A stretch of DNA of 64,000 bases from Paenibacillus sp. IHBB 10380 (GTDB lineage Bacteria; Bacillota; Bacilli; Paenibacillales; Paenibacillaceae), in contig NZ_CP010976.1 of assembly GCF_000949425.1 (NCBI RefSeq), positions 744,001 through 808,000 on the forward strand. Reading direction: 5' to 3'. The translations under genes were made by a program, and so were the position numbers. Shown piece after piece: positions 8,299 to 17,006 of the stretch. Every line of letters starts with the position of its first letter. Position 1 is the stretch's first letter. Under the pieces are notes generated by a model. It saw nothing but the letters and a program-made list of their open reading frames with translations, did not search any database and was not told the DNA's origin.

Positions 8299-9612
8299 AT
8301 GATGAGAACAAAATGGTTTCAACTATGGAATGTTGCCAAATGGAGAGCCAAATTGCTGCATGTCCTGACCATGGGACGTACATTTCTATTGCTTGTTTTT
8401 AGCTCAATGATATTTTTTGTGCTACTTGGTTTTGGTGGAATGGTAGAGCAGAGATTTAATTCATCTCCTGTAACCTCCATGAAGGGTTTTGCAGCAGCGC
8501 TCTCTAGTGGTGTCTTTATGGATATGCTTGGCATGGAAATGCCTCATCTGAATAAGGGCAAGGTTTCTTCTACATTATCGGGTGAGAAAATGACCGCTTT
8601 TGCGTTTCAGTTACTAACGAGCGTCAATCCAAATGATCCGAAAAGCATGTTAGCTAGAGAAATGCCAGGGATGGGAAGTAATGATCCGGTTCTTCTACGG
8701 ACGGGCTCAGGAAATGAAGATGTAGAGGCGCCAGAAGATTATCATCCTGATTCTGGCAAGGTGGTAGCTGATGCTAAGACACAACAAGGCGAAGTGGTAA
8801 CGCCAGAGCCGGTAGGTGATCCTGATGTTATCGAGGAAGAAGTTACACCTGAACCGGGTAGTAAGAAGAATGATCCAATACAAGGGAAACATGAAGTGCT
8901 AATCTATCATTCTCATCCAAGAGAGTCTTTCAATCCCTTCCTTGGCATAAATATTAGTAATCCGAATTCAGATGTTTCTTCCAAAAATATTATGCAAGTT
9001 GGAAGCTTTATTGCAAAGGAATTGAAGATGAGAGGAGTTGGAACCCTCCATCTTGAGAAGGACTATGCCTCCTATATACAAGATTATAACTGGAATTACT
9101 CCTATAAATATTCACGACAGACTGTGAAAGAAGCGCTAGCTCAGAATGATCAATTGACCTACTTATTAGATATCCATCGTGATTCTCAGCGTCATAAGAA
9201 AACGACAACGGTGATCAACAATGTGAGCTACGCACAAATGTATTTCATTATCGGTCATGAGAACAAAAACTGGCGTCAAAATGAAGCCTATGCGAATGCG
9301 ATCAACAAACGCTTAGAAACCTCATATCCCGGCATATCTCGGGGAATTTGGGGGAAGACGGCGGAACAAGGCAATGGTGAATATAATCAGTCGCTTTCAC
9401 CTAATAGTATTGTCATTGAAATTGGTGGAGTGGATAGTACGAAGGAAGAGTTGCAGCGGACATCGCGAGTTCTAGCAGATATCATTGCAGATATTTATTT
9501 CGCTGATCAAAAGGCACAGAAAGCCAGTGCTATGAAAACAGACAAGATGGATAAAACAGATAAAGCAAACAAAACAGACAAGAATACTGCTGGTATAGAT
9601 AGCAAAGGCTAA
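8299..9612 (+). CDS. spoIIP: Stage II sporulation protein P (peptidoglycan hydrolase)
   Basis: Amidase/endopeptidase of the SpoIID-SpoIIM-SpoIIP engulfment machine that thins septal peptidoglycan. 437 aa: one N-terminal membrane helix (about 27-50), a variable linker, then the SpoIIP domain (about 205-415) with VLIYHSHPRESF, LDIHRDSQRHK and IVIEIGGVDST, which hold the metal-binding His/Glu set. ATG 8299 follows CAGGAGGAC. The last 30 residues are a Lys/Thr/Asp-rich repetitive tail (TDKMDKTDKANKTDK) beyond the domain. Confidence 0.95.
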   Translation: MMRTKWFQLWNVAKWRAKLLHVLTMGRTFLLLVFSSMIFFVLLGFGGMVEQRFNSSPVTSMKGFAAALSSGVFMDMLGMEMPHLNKGKVSSTLSGEKMTAFAFQLLTSVNPNDPKSMLAREMPGMGSNDPVLLRTGSGNEDVEAPEDYHPDSGKVVADAKTQQGEVVTPEPVGDPDVIEEEVTPEPGSKKNDPIQGKHEVLIYHSHPRESFNPFLGINISNPNSDVSSKNIMQVGSFIAKELKMRGVGTLHLEKDYASYIQDYNWNYSYKYSRQTVKEALAQNDQLTYLLDIHRDSQRHKKTTTVINNVSYAQMYFIIGHENKNWRQNEAYANAINKRLETSYPGISRGIWGKTAEQGNGEYNQSLSPNSIVIEIGGVDSTKEELQRTSRVLADIIADIYFADQKAQKASAMKTDKMDKTDKANKTDKNTAGIDSKG

Positions 9613-9643
9613 TTCATAAAATGAATGATTGGGAGGGGTCCCC

Positions 9644-10060
9644 ATGTCTCGTATGGGTAGAAAAGTTTGGGGCATTGTCATCTGGACAGGAATGGCTGTT
9701 TTACTAGGCATGCAGTTGTCCGGTTTAGGAAAGATGTCCTCTTCGGAACCAGAAGTTCAGGTGGTACCGAATACCGGTCAGCAACAACAAATCACTATCC
9801 CTATTCCTAAGCAGAATCAACCAACAGGAGTAAGCACTTATACCATCACATTACAGCCAAACCCAGTGCCATCTGAAGAACAGAATCAGACAGAGATCTC
9901 GAATATACAAAAAGATGCAACGCCTCAGCAAATTTTAATACCTGAGGCATCCAAGCCTACAGTGGATGTATTGGCGGATAAGACCGCCAATTTATTGCAA
10001 CAAGCCTCTGAGAAGAGCATTCGCTTCGTCGTATCTTTGTTTAGTTCAGCTACAGAATAA
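9644..10060 (+). CDS. YqxA-like protein (DUF3679 position)
   Basis: 138 aa with one N-terminal membrane helix (about 8-27, WGIVIWTGMAVLLGMQL), then a Gln/Pro-rich extracytoplasmic stretch and an amphipathic C-terminal segment (VDVLADKTANLLQQASEK). The call rests on gene order, since yqxA lies between spoIIP and lepA in B. subtilis, plus matching size and topology. ATG 9644 follows GGGAGGGG. Function unknown; a role in sporulation is inferred from the neighbour only. Confidence 0.7.
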   Translation: MSRMGRKVWGIVIWTGMAVLLGMQLSGLGKMSSSEPEVQVVPNTGQQQQITIPIPKQNQPTGVSTYTITLQPNPVPSEEQNQTEISNIQKDATPQQILIPEASKPTVDVLADKTANLLQQASEKSIRFVVSLFSSATE

Positions 10061-10102
10061 TGCATGTTCAAGAACAAATTTGAGTTTGATTCATACACGG
10101 GA

Positions 10103-10131
10103 TTGCCGCTCTAACATACAACTGCTATAAT
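10103..10131 (+). promoter_or_regulatory. SigA-type promoter of lepA
   Basis: TTGCCG (10103-10108), 17-base spacer, TATAAT (10126-10131), 40 bases before lepA. Confidence 0.7.
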
Positions 10132-10171
10132 GAGGTGATTGACATATCAGGCTGTTTTGTGGGGGTAAGGC

Positions 10172-11986
10172 ATGTTAGATGTAATGACTAGACAACAGAA
10201 AATCCGCAATTTCAGTATTATTGCGCATATAGACCATGGTAAATCGACATTAGCTGACCGAATTTTAGAATTTACTGGGGCATTGACGTCCCGTGAAATG
10301 CAAGAACAAGTTTTGGATAAGATGGATTTGGAACGCGAACGTGGTATTACGATTAAGTTACAAGCTGTTAACCTTAAGTATCGTGCAGATGATGGGGAAG
10401 AGTATATTCTGAATTTGATCGATACACCAGGACATGTGGATTTCACGTATGAGGTGTCTCGTAGCCTTGCAGCCTGTGAAGGTGCATTACTTGTAGTGGA
10501 TGCAGCACAAGGGATTGAAGCGCAGACGCTTGCTAACGTCTATTTGGCACTGGATAACAACCTTGAGATTTTGCCAGTCATCAATAAGATTGATCTGCCT
10601 AATGCAGATCCGGAACGCGTCAAGCAAGAGATTGAGGATGTTATAGGCCTAGATACGAGTGAAGCTGTATTAGCTTCTGCCAAATCAGGGATAGGCATCA
10701 AGGAAATATTGGAGCAGATTGTAAGTCAGGTTCCGTCTCCTACGGGAGATTCAGAGCAACCACTTAAAGCGTTGATATTTGATTCTCACTATGATCCTTA
10801 CAAGGGTGTTATCGTCTATGTACGAGTCGTGGATGGAAGCATCAAGGCAGGAACCAAGATCAAAATGATGGCAACGGAGAAAACCTTTGAGGTTATTGAA
10901 GTGGGCGCATTCATGCCGCGTATGACGATTGTGGATGAATTACATGTTGGTGATGTTGGTTTCATTGTAGCCGGTATTAAACATGTGGGAGATACACGCG
11001 TCGGTGATACCGTAACCAATACGAAGAATCCGGCAGCGGAAGCACTCCCAGGTTATCGTAGAATTAATCCGATGGTATATTGTGGTCTTTACCCAATCGA
11101 GACGTCGGAATACAACGATCTGCGTGAAGCGCTCGAGAAGCTACAACTGAATGATGCCTCACTGAGTTTCGAACCCGAGTCTTCAACTGCACTTGGATTC
11201 GGTTTCCGTTGTGGATTCTTAGGATTGCTTCATATGGAGATTATTCAAGAGCGAATTGAGCGGGAATTTAATATTCCTCTTATTACGACGGCGCCGAGTG
11301 TTATTTATCGGATTGCATTGACTAATGGGGAGACTATTGAGATTGATAACCCTTCTAACTATCCGGAGATTGGTACGATTGAACGTGTAGAAGAGCCTTA
11401 CGTCAAAGCGGCTATTATCGTACCGAACGATTTTGTGGGTACAGTTATGGAACTGTGTCAGAATAAACGCGGTGAGTTCGTAAACATGGAATACCTGGAT
11501 ACCACGCGAGTGACGATAACATATCATGTACCATTGTCCGAAATAGTCTATGATTTCTTTGATCAATTGAAATCGGGGACCAAAGGATATGCGTCCTATG
11601 ACTATGAGATCTCAGGATATCGAGCTTCTAATCTGGTTAAGATGGACATTTTGCTTAACAATGAGCAAGTCGATGCTTTATCATTCATTGTACACCGTGA
11701 ACGCGCATATCATCGGGGTCGTATTGTTTGTCAGAAGCTTCGGGAGCTTATACCACGTCAAATGTTTGAAGTACCGATTCAAGCTTCTGTAGGAACCAAA
11801 GTCGTGGCTCGGGAAACCGTTAAAGCGATGAGAAAGAACGTACTCGCGAAATGTTACGGTGGTGACATCTCACGGAAGAGGAAACTTCTTGAGAAGCAGA
11901 AGGAAGGTAAGAAACGCATGAAGCAAGTCGGAAGCGTAGAGGTTCCGCAGGAAGCCTTCATGGCGGTATTGAAGATTGACGAATAA
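10172..11986 (+). CDS. lepA: Elongation factor 4 (LepA), ribosomal GTPase
   Basis: Translational GTPase that acts on stalled or mis-translocated ribosomes. 604 aa, full length. G1 is AHIDHGKST (about 18-26), G3 DTPGHVDF, G4 NKIDLPNAD; the LepA-specific C-terminal domain ends in [20 protein letters not shown] 10172 follows GGGGGTAAGG; ATG 10184 is an in-frame alternative. A short terminator-like hairpin separates it from hemW. Confidence 0.97.
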   Translation: MLDVMTRQQKIRNFSIIAHIDHGKSTLADRILEFTGALTSREMQEQVLDKMDLERERGITIKLQAVNLKYRADDGEEYILNLIDTPGHVDFTYEVSRSLAACEGALLVVDAAQGIEAQTLANVYLALDNNLEILPVINKIDLPNADPERVKQEIEDVIGLDTSEAVLASAKSGIGIKEILEQIVSQVPSPTGDSEQPLKALIFDSHYDPYKGVIVYVRVVDGSIKAGTKIKMMATEKTFEVIEVGAFMPRMTIVDELHVGDVGFIVAGIKHVGDTRVGDTVTNTKNPAAEALPGYRRINPMVYCGLYPIETSEYNDLREALEKLQLNDASLSFEPESSTALGFGFRCGFLGLLHMEIIQERIEREFNIPLITTAPSVIYRIALTNGETIEIDNPSNYPEIGTIERVEEPYVKAAIIVPNDFVGTVMELCQNKRGEFVNMEYLDTTRVTITYHVPLSEIVYDFFDQLKSGTKGYASYDYEISGYRASNLVKMDILLNNEQVDALSFIVHRERAYHRGRIVCQKLRELIPRQMFEVPIQASVGTKVVARETVKAMRKNVLAKCYGGDISRKRKLLEKQKEGKKRMKQVGSVEVPQEAFMAVLKIDE

Positions 11987-12017
11987 AGCACGAAATATTA
12001 AGTAATTACAATAATGG

Positions 12018-12043
12018 GGGGAAGCCGATGCGGCTTCCCTTTT
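12018..12043 (+). terminator. Compact terminator between lepA and hemW
   Basis: GGGAAGCCG, loop ATG, CGGCTTCCC, then TTTT: a 9-bp stem with a three-base loop. Confidence 0.75.
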
Positions 12044-12061
12044 CTAAATGGAGGGAATATT

Positions 12062-13255
12062 ATGTCTATACTTCAGCAACAACCAGCACGTGGACATCAG
12101 GGAAGCCGTAAGACACAAGCGGTTTATTTGCATATTCCCTTTTGTACGAATAAATGTTTTTACTGTGATTTTAACTCATATGTCCTGAAGGATCAGCCGG
12201 TCATGGATTATTTGGTTGCATTGGACCGTGAGATGGAACTTACAGTAGCTAATAATCCTCCTGGACAGATTAAAAGTATTTTTGTTGGGGGAGGAACCCC
12301 TACGGTCCTTAAGCCTAATGAGATGGCATACTTTTTGAAGTCTGTTCGCAAGCATTTTCCGGATTGGGCAAGCGATATTGAATTCTCTATGGAGGCTAAT
12401 CCAGGCACGACTGATTTAGAGAAATTGACGGTTATGAAAGAAGGCGGTGTAAACCGTCTCAGCTTCGGGGTGCAGGCTTTTCAGAACGATTTACTCTCCG
12501 GAATTGGTCGTATTCATAATACAGATGATGTGTATCGTAGTTTGGAGAATGCGCGTAAGGCTGGGTTTGATAATATGTCCATTGACCTAATGTTCGGTCT
12601 ACCGAATCAGACGGTTGAAATGCTAGATGAGAGTGTCACGAAGGCGCTAGCGCTTGATTTGCCTCACTATTCTATATATAGCTTGAAGGTGGAGGAGAAT
12701 ACGCTCTTTCATACGATGTACCAGAAGAATCAGCTTCCTCTACCTCATGAAGATGATGAGTTACAAATGTACCTGCTGTTAATGCGTCGGATGAAAGAGG
12801 CGGGTTACGAGCAATATGAGATTAGTAATTTTGCTAAACCGGGCTTACATAGCCGTCATAATATGACGTATTGGTTAAATGAGGATTACTATGGTCTTGG
12901 AGCAGGGGCTCACGGATATGTAGGACGGCAACGTCATATGAACATTAAAGGGGTTAACGCTTATGTTGAAGGTATGGCACAAGGTCTACCACGCTTAGAC
13001 GTCAATCCAATATCTAAAGAAGAAGCTATGGAAGATTTCCTTATGGTGGGGCTGCGGGTCATGACGGGCATATCTCGAGCTCATTTTGAAGAACAATTTC
13101 AAGAGCAAATGGATGAGATTTTTGCCAAACCTCTTCATAAGATGGTTAGTGCAGGACTTCTTGAAGTTACGGAAGATGGATATCGCTTAAGCGAGCAAGG
13201 GATTTTGTTCGGAAATGATGTGTTTGCTGAATTTATTGGTTCCATAACAGGGTAG
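12062..13255 (+). CDS. hemW: HemW, radical SAM heme chaperone
   Basis: Radical SAM protein related to HemN; in bacteria HemW carries heme rather than making it. 397 aa. The 4Fe-4S motif CxxxCxxC is Cys28-Cys32-Cys35 (FCTNKCFYCDFNSY), and the glycine-rich SAM motif GGGTPT follows. The cysteine spacing and the following DFNSY fit HemW rather than true HemN. ATG 12062 follows GGAGGG; the frame is open upstream to 12014 but that part runs through the terminator. Order lepA-hemW matches B. subtilis. Confidence 0.93.
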   Translation: MSILQQQPARGHQGSRKTQAVYLHIPFCTNKCFYCDFNSYVLKDQPVMDYLVALDREMELTVANNPPGQIKSIFVGGGTPTVLKPNEMAYFLKSVRKHFPDWASDIEFSMEANPGTTDLEKLTVMKEGGVNRLSFGVQAFQNDLLSGIGRIHNTDDVYRSLENARKAGFDNMSIDLMFGLPNQTVEMLDESVTKALALDLPHYSIYSLKVEENTLFHTMYQKNQLPLPHEDDELQMYLLLMRRMKEAGYEQYEISNFAKPGLHSRHNMTYWLNEDYYGLGAGAHGYVGRQRHMNIKGVNAYVEGMAQGLPRLDVNPISKEEAMEDFLMVGLRVMTGISRAHFEEQFQEQMDEIFAKPLHKMVSAGLLEVTEDGYRLSEQGILFGNDVFAEFIGSITG

Positions 13256-13344
13256 AAATATAAGCATTTGACGTCTTGAACTTTTATACGCGTTGTTGTA
13301 TATTTATTCATAATATAGGGAGCGTGTGTAAGGGGGAGACGGTC

Positions 13345-13806
13345 ATGTCAGCGATATGTAGAAAAGCTGTACCTGACGATGTAGAGCATCTATTTAACAT
13401 GATAGAGGGCTATGCAGAACAGGGAATTATGCTTCCTCGTTCACGTAAGGTGCTGGAGAAGCAGTTGGATCAGTTTGTTATAGCAGAAATGGCTGGGGAA
13501 ATGGTGGGTTGCGGCTCGTTATGTAGACTTGGTGATGATCTAGTAGAGATACGTTCACTTGGGATATCTCCTAATCATCAAGGACATGGCATCGGGTCTT
13601 TGCTCGTGGGTGCTTTGATTAATGAAGCTAGAGAACAACAATTTCCGAAAATAATGGCCTTAACATATGCAGTTTCTTTTTTTCAGAAAAATGGATTCAG
13701 CATTGTAGAGAAAGAGATTTTTCCGGAGAAGGTGTGGACTGACTGCATCTTTTGTAGTAAACAAGATTGCTGTGATGAAATTGCCGTACTTAAAATACTG
13801 GACTGA
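13345..13806 (+). CDS. GNAT-family N-acetyltransferase, ArgA/N-acetylglutamate synthase-like
   Basis: 153-aa single-domain acetyltransferase. The acetyl-CoA loop is NHQGHGIGSLL (Q/RxxGxG/A), preceded by EIRSLGISP. The opening RKAVPDDVEHL, the GIMLPRSR segment and the C-terminal WTDCIFC...CDEIAVLK cysteine-rich end match the short ArgA-like synthases that acetylate glutamate in arginine biosynthesis; no arginine gene is nearby, so the substrate is inferred. ATG 13345 follows AAGGGGGAG. The last 66 bases of the gene recur at 18448-18513. Confidence 0.8.
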   Translation: MSAICRKAVPDDVEHLFNMIEGYAEQGIMLPRSRKVLEKQLDQFVIAEMAGEMVGCGSLCRLGDDLVEIRSLGISPNHQGHGIGSLLVGALINEAREQQFPKIMALTYAVSFFQKNGFSIVEKEIFPEKVWTDCIFCSKQDCCDEIAVLKILD

Positions 13807-13838
13807 CTTGACAATGATCTTGTTAGTTCAGTATTTTA
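13741..13838 (+). repeat. 98-bp direct repeat, upstream copy (3' end of acetyltransferase plus terminator)
   Basis: Aligns without gaps to 18448-18545 with about 13 differences. The coding part encodes nearly the same peptide in both places and the terminator keeps its pairing through compensating changes. The two copies bracket the nucleoside island. Confidence 0.9.
13792..13837 (+). terminator. Terminator of the acetyltransferase gene
   Basis: AAAATACTG-GACTGAC pairs with GTTAGT-CAGTATTTT around a loop; the stem overlaps the stop codon and ends in TTTT. Confidence 0.8.
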
Positions 13839-13882
13839 TCAGACAATTGGCATAACAACGAGGATTTCTAGGGTCAATCTAG

Positions 13883-13938
13883 CAAGCCACTGTATCATTA
13901 GGACATCAAAATGACTAATGATATAGTGGCTTGTTTTT
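13883..13938 (+). terminator. Second terminator at the left edge of the island
   Basis: CAAGCCACTGTATCATTAG pairs with CTAATGATATAGTGGCTTG, followed by TTTTTATTT. A long near-perfect stem that insulates the island from hemW/acetyltransferase transcription. Confidence 0.85.
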
Positions 13939-13984
13939 ATTTAAATTTGCTATCAAAGACGAAAGGAAGTGTGCCGAGTGACTC

Positions 13985-13998
13985 GTTAAGCGCTTTCG
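13985..13998 (+). promoter_or_regulatory. cre-like site upstream of the nucleoside operon
   Basis: GTTAAGCGCTTTCG keeps the core AAGCGCTTTC of a CcpA site but differs from the consensus at both ends. It lies about 35 bases upstream of the -35 box. Catabolite control is a guess. Confidence 0.35.
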
Positions 13999-14032
13999 GT
14001 GTCCTACTAAAATACATGTTTATTATTTCTTA

Positions 14033-14061
14033 TTGACTTACAATTAAATGAGTAGTATATT
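14033..14061 (+). promoter_or_regulatory. SigA-type promoter of the nucleoside/ribose operon
   Basis: TTGACT (14033-14038), 17-base spacer, TATATT (14056-14061), 38 bases before the LacI-type gene. The operator at 14068 would cover the transcription start. Confidence 0.8.
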
Positions 14062-14067
14062 TTGTAT

Positions 14068-14079
14068 GTAACCGGTTAC
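14068..14079 (+). promoter_or_regulatory. LacI-family operator palindrome
   Basis: GTAACCGGTTAC is a perfect 12-bp palindrome with the central CG of LacI/PurR/RbsR operators, just downstream of the -10 box and before the regulator gene. This implies autorepression of the whole operon. Confidence 0.75.
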
Positions 14080-14099
14080 CTATGAGATGGAGTGAAAAC

Positions 14100-15074
14100 A
14101 TGGTTTCAATAAAAGATGTTGCGAAACATGCAGGAGTCTCCGTTGCCACTGTGTCTAGAGTGTTAAATGACAAAGGATATGTGGGCGAGGAAACAAGAAA
14201 AAGGGTTGAAAAATCCATTAAAGAATTTAACTACAAGCCAAACGAGGTAGCGAGAAGTTTATTTAAGAAACACTCGAATACAATCGGCTTAATCGTGCCA
14301 GATATTATGAATCCTTTCTTTCCAGAGTTAGCTAGAGCTGTTGAAGATACGGCTACTAAGTTAGGTTACAATATTATTCTGTGCAATTCAGATGGGAATA
14401 GAGAAAAGGAACAAGCCTATTTGGACGTATTGCAACAAAAATATGTTAACGGTATCATTGTCTCTTCTAATACGTTAACTGCTGGTCAGATTGAAAAGCT
14501 TAATATTCCGGTAGTAAGTATAGACAGAGAAATTAGTAAGGGTTTACCTACGATTGTTGTGGAGAATAAAAAAGGTTCTATTGTTGCTACCCGTTATTTG
14601 AAAAGTAAAGGGTGTAGGAGAATCGGCCACATTAGAGGTACCCGTGCGGTTGTCAATGCGGAAGAACGCTGTGAAGGTTATAAAGAAGTAGTAGGTAAGG
14701 AACCATGGTTTAGTGAGAGTTATATTGTGAATGGAAACTACGATATGCAATCTTCAATTGAAGCGACGATAGAGCTTTTAAGCCTACACCCTGAAATTGA
14801 TGGTATATTTGCAGCTAATGATATTATGGCAATTGGCGCAATTAAAGCCGCTCACCAGCTTGGAAAAAAGGTGCCTGAGGATATTGCAATTATTGGCTTT
14901 GACGGAATTAGTTTATCCAGAGCAACGATACCGGAACTAACGACAATTGTGCAACCCATCTATGAGCTCGGAGAAATAGCAACAAAAATGCTAGTTAGTT
15001 TAATGGAGCAACAACCGCTTGAGAAAACCTACTTTATCTTAGATGTTGAACTTATAGAGAGAAATTCAACTTAA
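14100..15074 (+). CDS. LacI-family transcriptional regulator (RbsR-like)
   Basis: 324-aa repressor that most likely controls this ribose/nucleoside operon and senses ribose or a nucleoside. N-terminal helix-turn-helix with VSIKDVAKHAGVSVATVSRV (2-21) and the hinge helix PNEVARSL; then a periplasmic-binding-protein-like effector domain from TIGLIVPDIMNPFF to the C-terminus, with FAANDIMAIGAIKA and IIGFDGISLS. ATG 14100 follows GGAGTG. First gene of the island. Codon and base composition are visibly AT-richer than the flanking core genes (hand count of 14401-14460 gives 21 G+C of 60). Confidence 0.88.
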   Translation: MVSIKDVAKHAGVSVATVSRVLNDKGYVGEETRKRVEKSIKEFNYKPNEVARSLFKKHSNTIGLIVPDIMNPFFPELARAVEDTATKLGYNIILCNSDGNREKEQAYLDVLQQKYVNGIIVSSNTLTAGQIEKLNIPVVSIDREISKGLPTIVVENKKGSIVATRYLKSKGCRRIGHIRGTRAVVNAEERCEGYKEVVGKEPWFSESYIVNGNYDMQSSIEATIELLSLHPEIDGIFAANDIMAIGAIKAAHQLGKKVPEDIAIIGFDGISLSRATIPELTTIVQPIYELGEIATKMLVSLMEQQPLEKTYFILDVELIERNST

Positions 15075-15090
15075 GAAGGGACAGATTGGT

Positions 15091-15984
15091 GTGGAACGGA
15101 AACCTAAAATAACTGTTGTTGGAAGCATTAATATGGATTTAGTTACGATTACTTCTCAAGTGCCGAAGAGTGGTGAGACGCTCTTTGGTGACCAGTTTCA
15201 AATGAATCCTGGGGGAAAAGGGGCAAATCAAGCTGTAGCTGCAGCCAGACTTGGAGCACATGTCCAAATGATTGGTTGTGTGGGTAATGACATATTTGGT
15301 AAGGATATTCTAGAACACCTACAAGATGAAGGTATCGATGTAAGCAATGTGGAACCGGTTACAGATGTAACTGGAACGGCTACAATTATTGTCTCAAATC
15401 AAGACAACAGTATTATTGTTGTACCTGCAGCTAATAGTCATGTGACAGCTTCGTTCGTTAATTCTAAACGAGATGTTATTGCTGACAGTGATATTCTTAT
15501 CCTTCAGTTGGAAATACCATTGGAAGCTGTGCAAAAGGCGGTAGAAATTGCAAAAGAAAACGGAGTTACTGTCATTCTAAACCCTGCACCGATGCAAGAA
15601 TTACCATCAGAGTTAATAAAGAATGTTAATTATCTTACCCCAAATGAACATGAACAGATGCTGTTGAAAAGAGAGAGAACGGAAGAAGAGTTAGAAGGAA
15701 AATTAATCGTCACTAAGGGAAGTCAGGGCGTTACTATTCTTGAAGCGACCAGGGATATAAATATTCCTGCTTATCCAATAAATGTAGTTGATACTACCGG
15801 CGCTGGAGATGCATTTAATGGTGGATTGGCCCTTGCATTAAGCAAAGGATTCACTTTAAGAGAGGCTTGTAAATACGGAAATGCAGTTGCGGCGTTATCA
15901 ACGACCAAGCTGGGAGCACAAACAGGAATGCCTACTGGTGAAGAGGTCGCAGAGTTTATTAACAAGCGGGGGTGGTCAGACTAG
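15091..15984 (+). CDS. rbsK: Ribokinase
   Basis: PfkB-family kinase that phosphorylates ribose to ribose-5-phosphate in the cytosol, feeding the pentose phosphate pathway. 297 aa. Seen: substrate motif NPGGKGANQAVAAARLG (about 41-57), the anion-hole and catalytic base motif DTTGAGDAFNGG (about 235-246), and the N-terminal VVGSINMDLV. GTG start at 15091 with AAGGGACAG upstream. Second gene of the island; ribose freed by the neighbouring nucleoside hydrolase would be its substrate. Confidence 0.92.
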   Translation: MERKPKITVVGSINMDLVTITSQVPKSGETLFGDQFQMNPGGKGANQAVAAARLGAHVQMIGCVGNDIFGKDILEHLQDEGIDVSNVEPVTDVTGTATIIVSNQDNSIIVVPAANSHVTASFVNSKRDVIADSDILILQLEIPLEAVQKAVEIAKENGVTVILNPAPMQELPSELIKNVNYLTPNEHEQMLLKRERTEEELEGKLIVTKGSQGVTILEATRDINIPAYPINVVDTTGAGDAFNGGLALALSKGFTLREACKYGNAVAALSTTKLGAQTGMPTGEEVAEFINKRGWSD

Positions 15985-16049
15985 AAAGAGTATCCCAAAT
16001 GCCAATTCTGAAATCGCTTACTTATTATATTCTCAAGGAGGAAAATGAA

Positions 16050-16970
16050 ATGACAAAAAGACCTATTATTATTGATACAGACCCTGGGATTGATGATGCA
16101 GTTGCCCTTGCAATAGCACTCTACAGTGAAGAATTAGATGTTCGTTTAATTACCACCGTTGCTGGAAATGTTGGACTTGATAAGGTAACGACTAACGCCT
16201 TAAGATTACTGAAATTTTTCAATAAAAATATACCCGTGGCCCTAGGAGCTGAAAGACCGCTTATCAAGGAACCTATAGATGCAAGTGATATACATGGATC
16301 TACGGGGATGGACGGATTTGATTTTGAAGAGCCAACAGAAGATCTTGTATTAAAAGAGAATGCCGTGAATGCAATGTATCGTGTCATTATGGAAAGTGAA
16401 GTACCCATCACAATAGTTCCTATTGGTCCATTAACGAATATTGCACTCTTATTAAAACTGTATCCAGAAGTGAAAGCAAATATTGCTGAAATTGTATTAA
16501 TGGGAGGCTCCACAGCTCGAGGAAATGCAGGAGTGATGGCGGAATTTAATATTTTTGCCGATCCAGAAGCAGCAAAAATAGTGTTCCAAAGCAATCTGCC
16601 TATTGTTATGGTGGGACTCGATGTTGGATTGAAGGCTCTAGTGTACCCTGAAGATAGTGAGCAATTAAAAGATATGAATCAGACGGGTAGAATGATTTAT
16701 CAATTATTCCAAAAATATAGAGGCGGAAGCATGAAAACAGGCTTGAAAATGTATGACAGCTGTGCAATTGCCTACCTACTAAAACCTGAAATGTTTCAAG
16801 TGACGGATACATTTGTTGATGTGGAGTTAAATGGTTCCATGACAACGGGTTGTACAGTGGTGGATTTCAAAGGATATCTAGGAAAGTCCAGTAATGCAAA
16901 AGTATGTGTAGATATCGATCCACAAATGTTTAAGCAATGGTTTATGGAAAGTTTGAAAAAATGTAATTAA
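16050..16970 (+). CDS. Inosine-uridine preferring nucleoside hydrolase family protein
   Basis: Cleaves the N-glycosidic bond of ribonucleosides to give base and ribose. 306 aa. The calcium/ribose motif is DTDPGIDDA with Asp9, Asp11, Asp15, Asp16; later IVPIGPLTNIALLL and the DSCAIAYLL catalytic-loop region. ATG 16050 follows CAAGGAGG; ATG 16045 is out of frame. Sits between ribokinase and a transporter, so the operon reads as uptake, hydrolysis and phosphorylation of ribose. Base preference (purine or pyrimidine) cannot be read off. Confidence 0.9.
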   Translation: MTKRPIIIDTDPGIDDAVALAIALYSEELDVRLITTVAGNVGLDKVTTNALRLLKFFNKNIPVALGAERPLIKEPIDASDIHGSTGMDGFDFEEPTEDLVLKENAVNAMYRVIMESEVPITIVPIGPLTNIALLLKLYPEVKANIAEIVLMGGSTARGNAGVMAEFNIFADPEAAKIVFQSNLPIVMVGLDVGLKALVYPEDSEQLKDMNQTGRMIYQLFQKYRGGSMKTGLKMYDSCAIAYLLKPEMFQVTDTFVDVELNGSMTTGCTVVDFKGYLGKSSNAKVCVDIDPQMFKQWFMESLKKCN

Positions 16971-17006
16971 AAGGTAGATCAGTATTTACAAGGGGGAAGT
17001 GAAATT

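Noticed and set aside
14068..14079. GGTTACC shared by the LacI operator and repeat family C
   Set aside because: Only seven bases in common and different surroundings; chance similarity.
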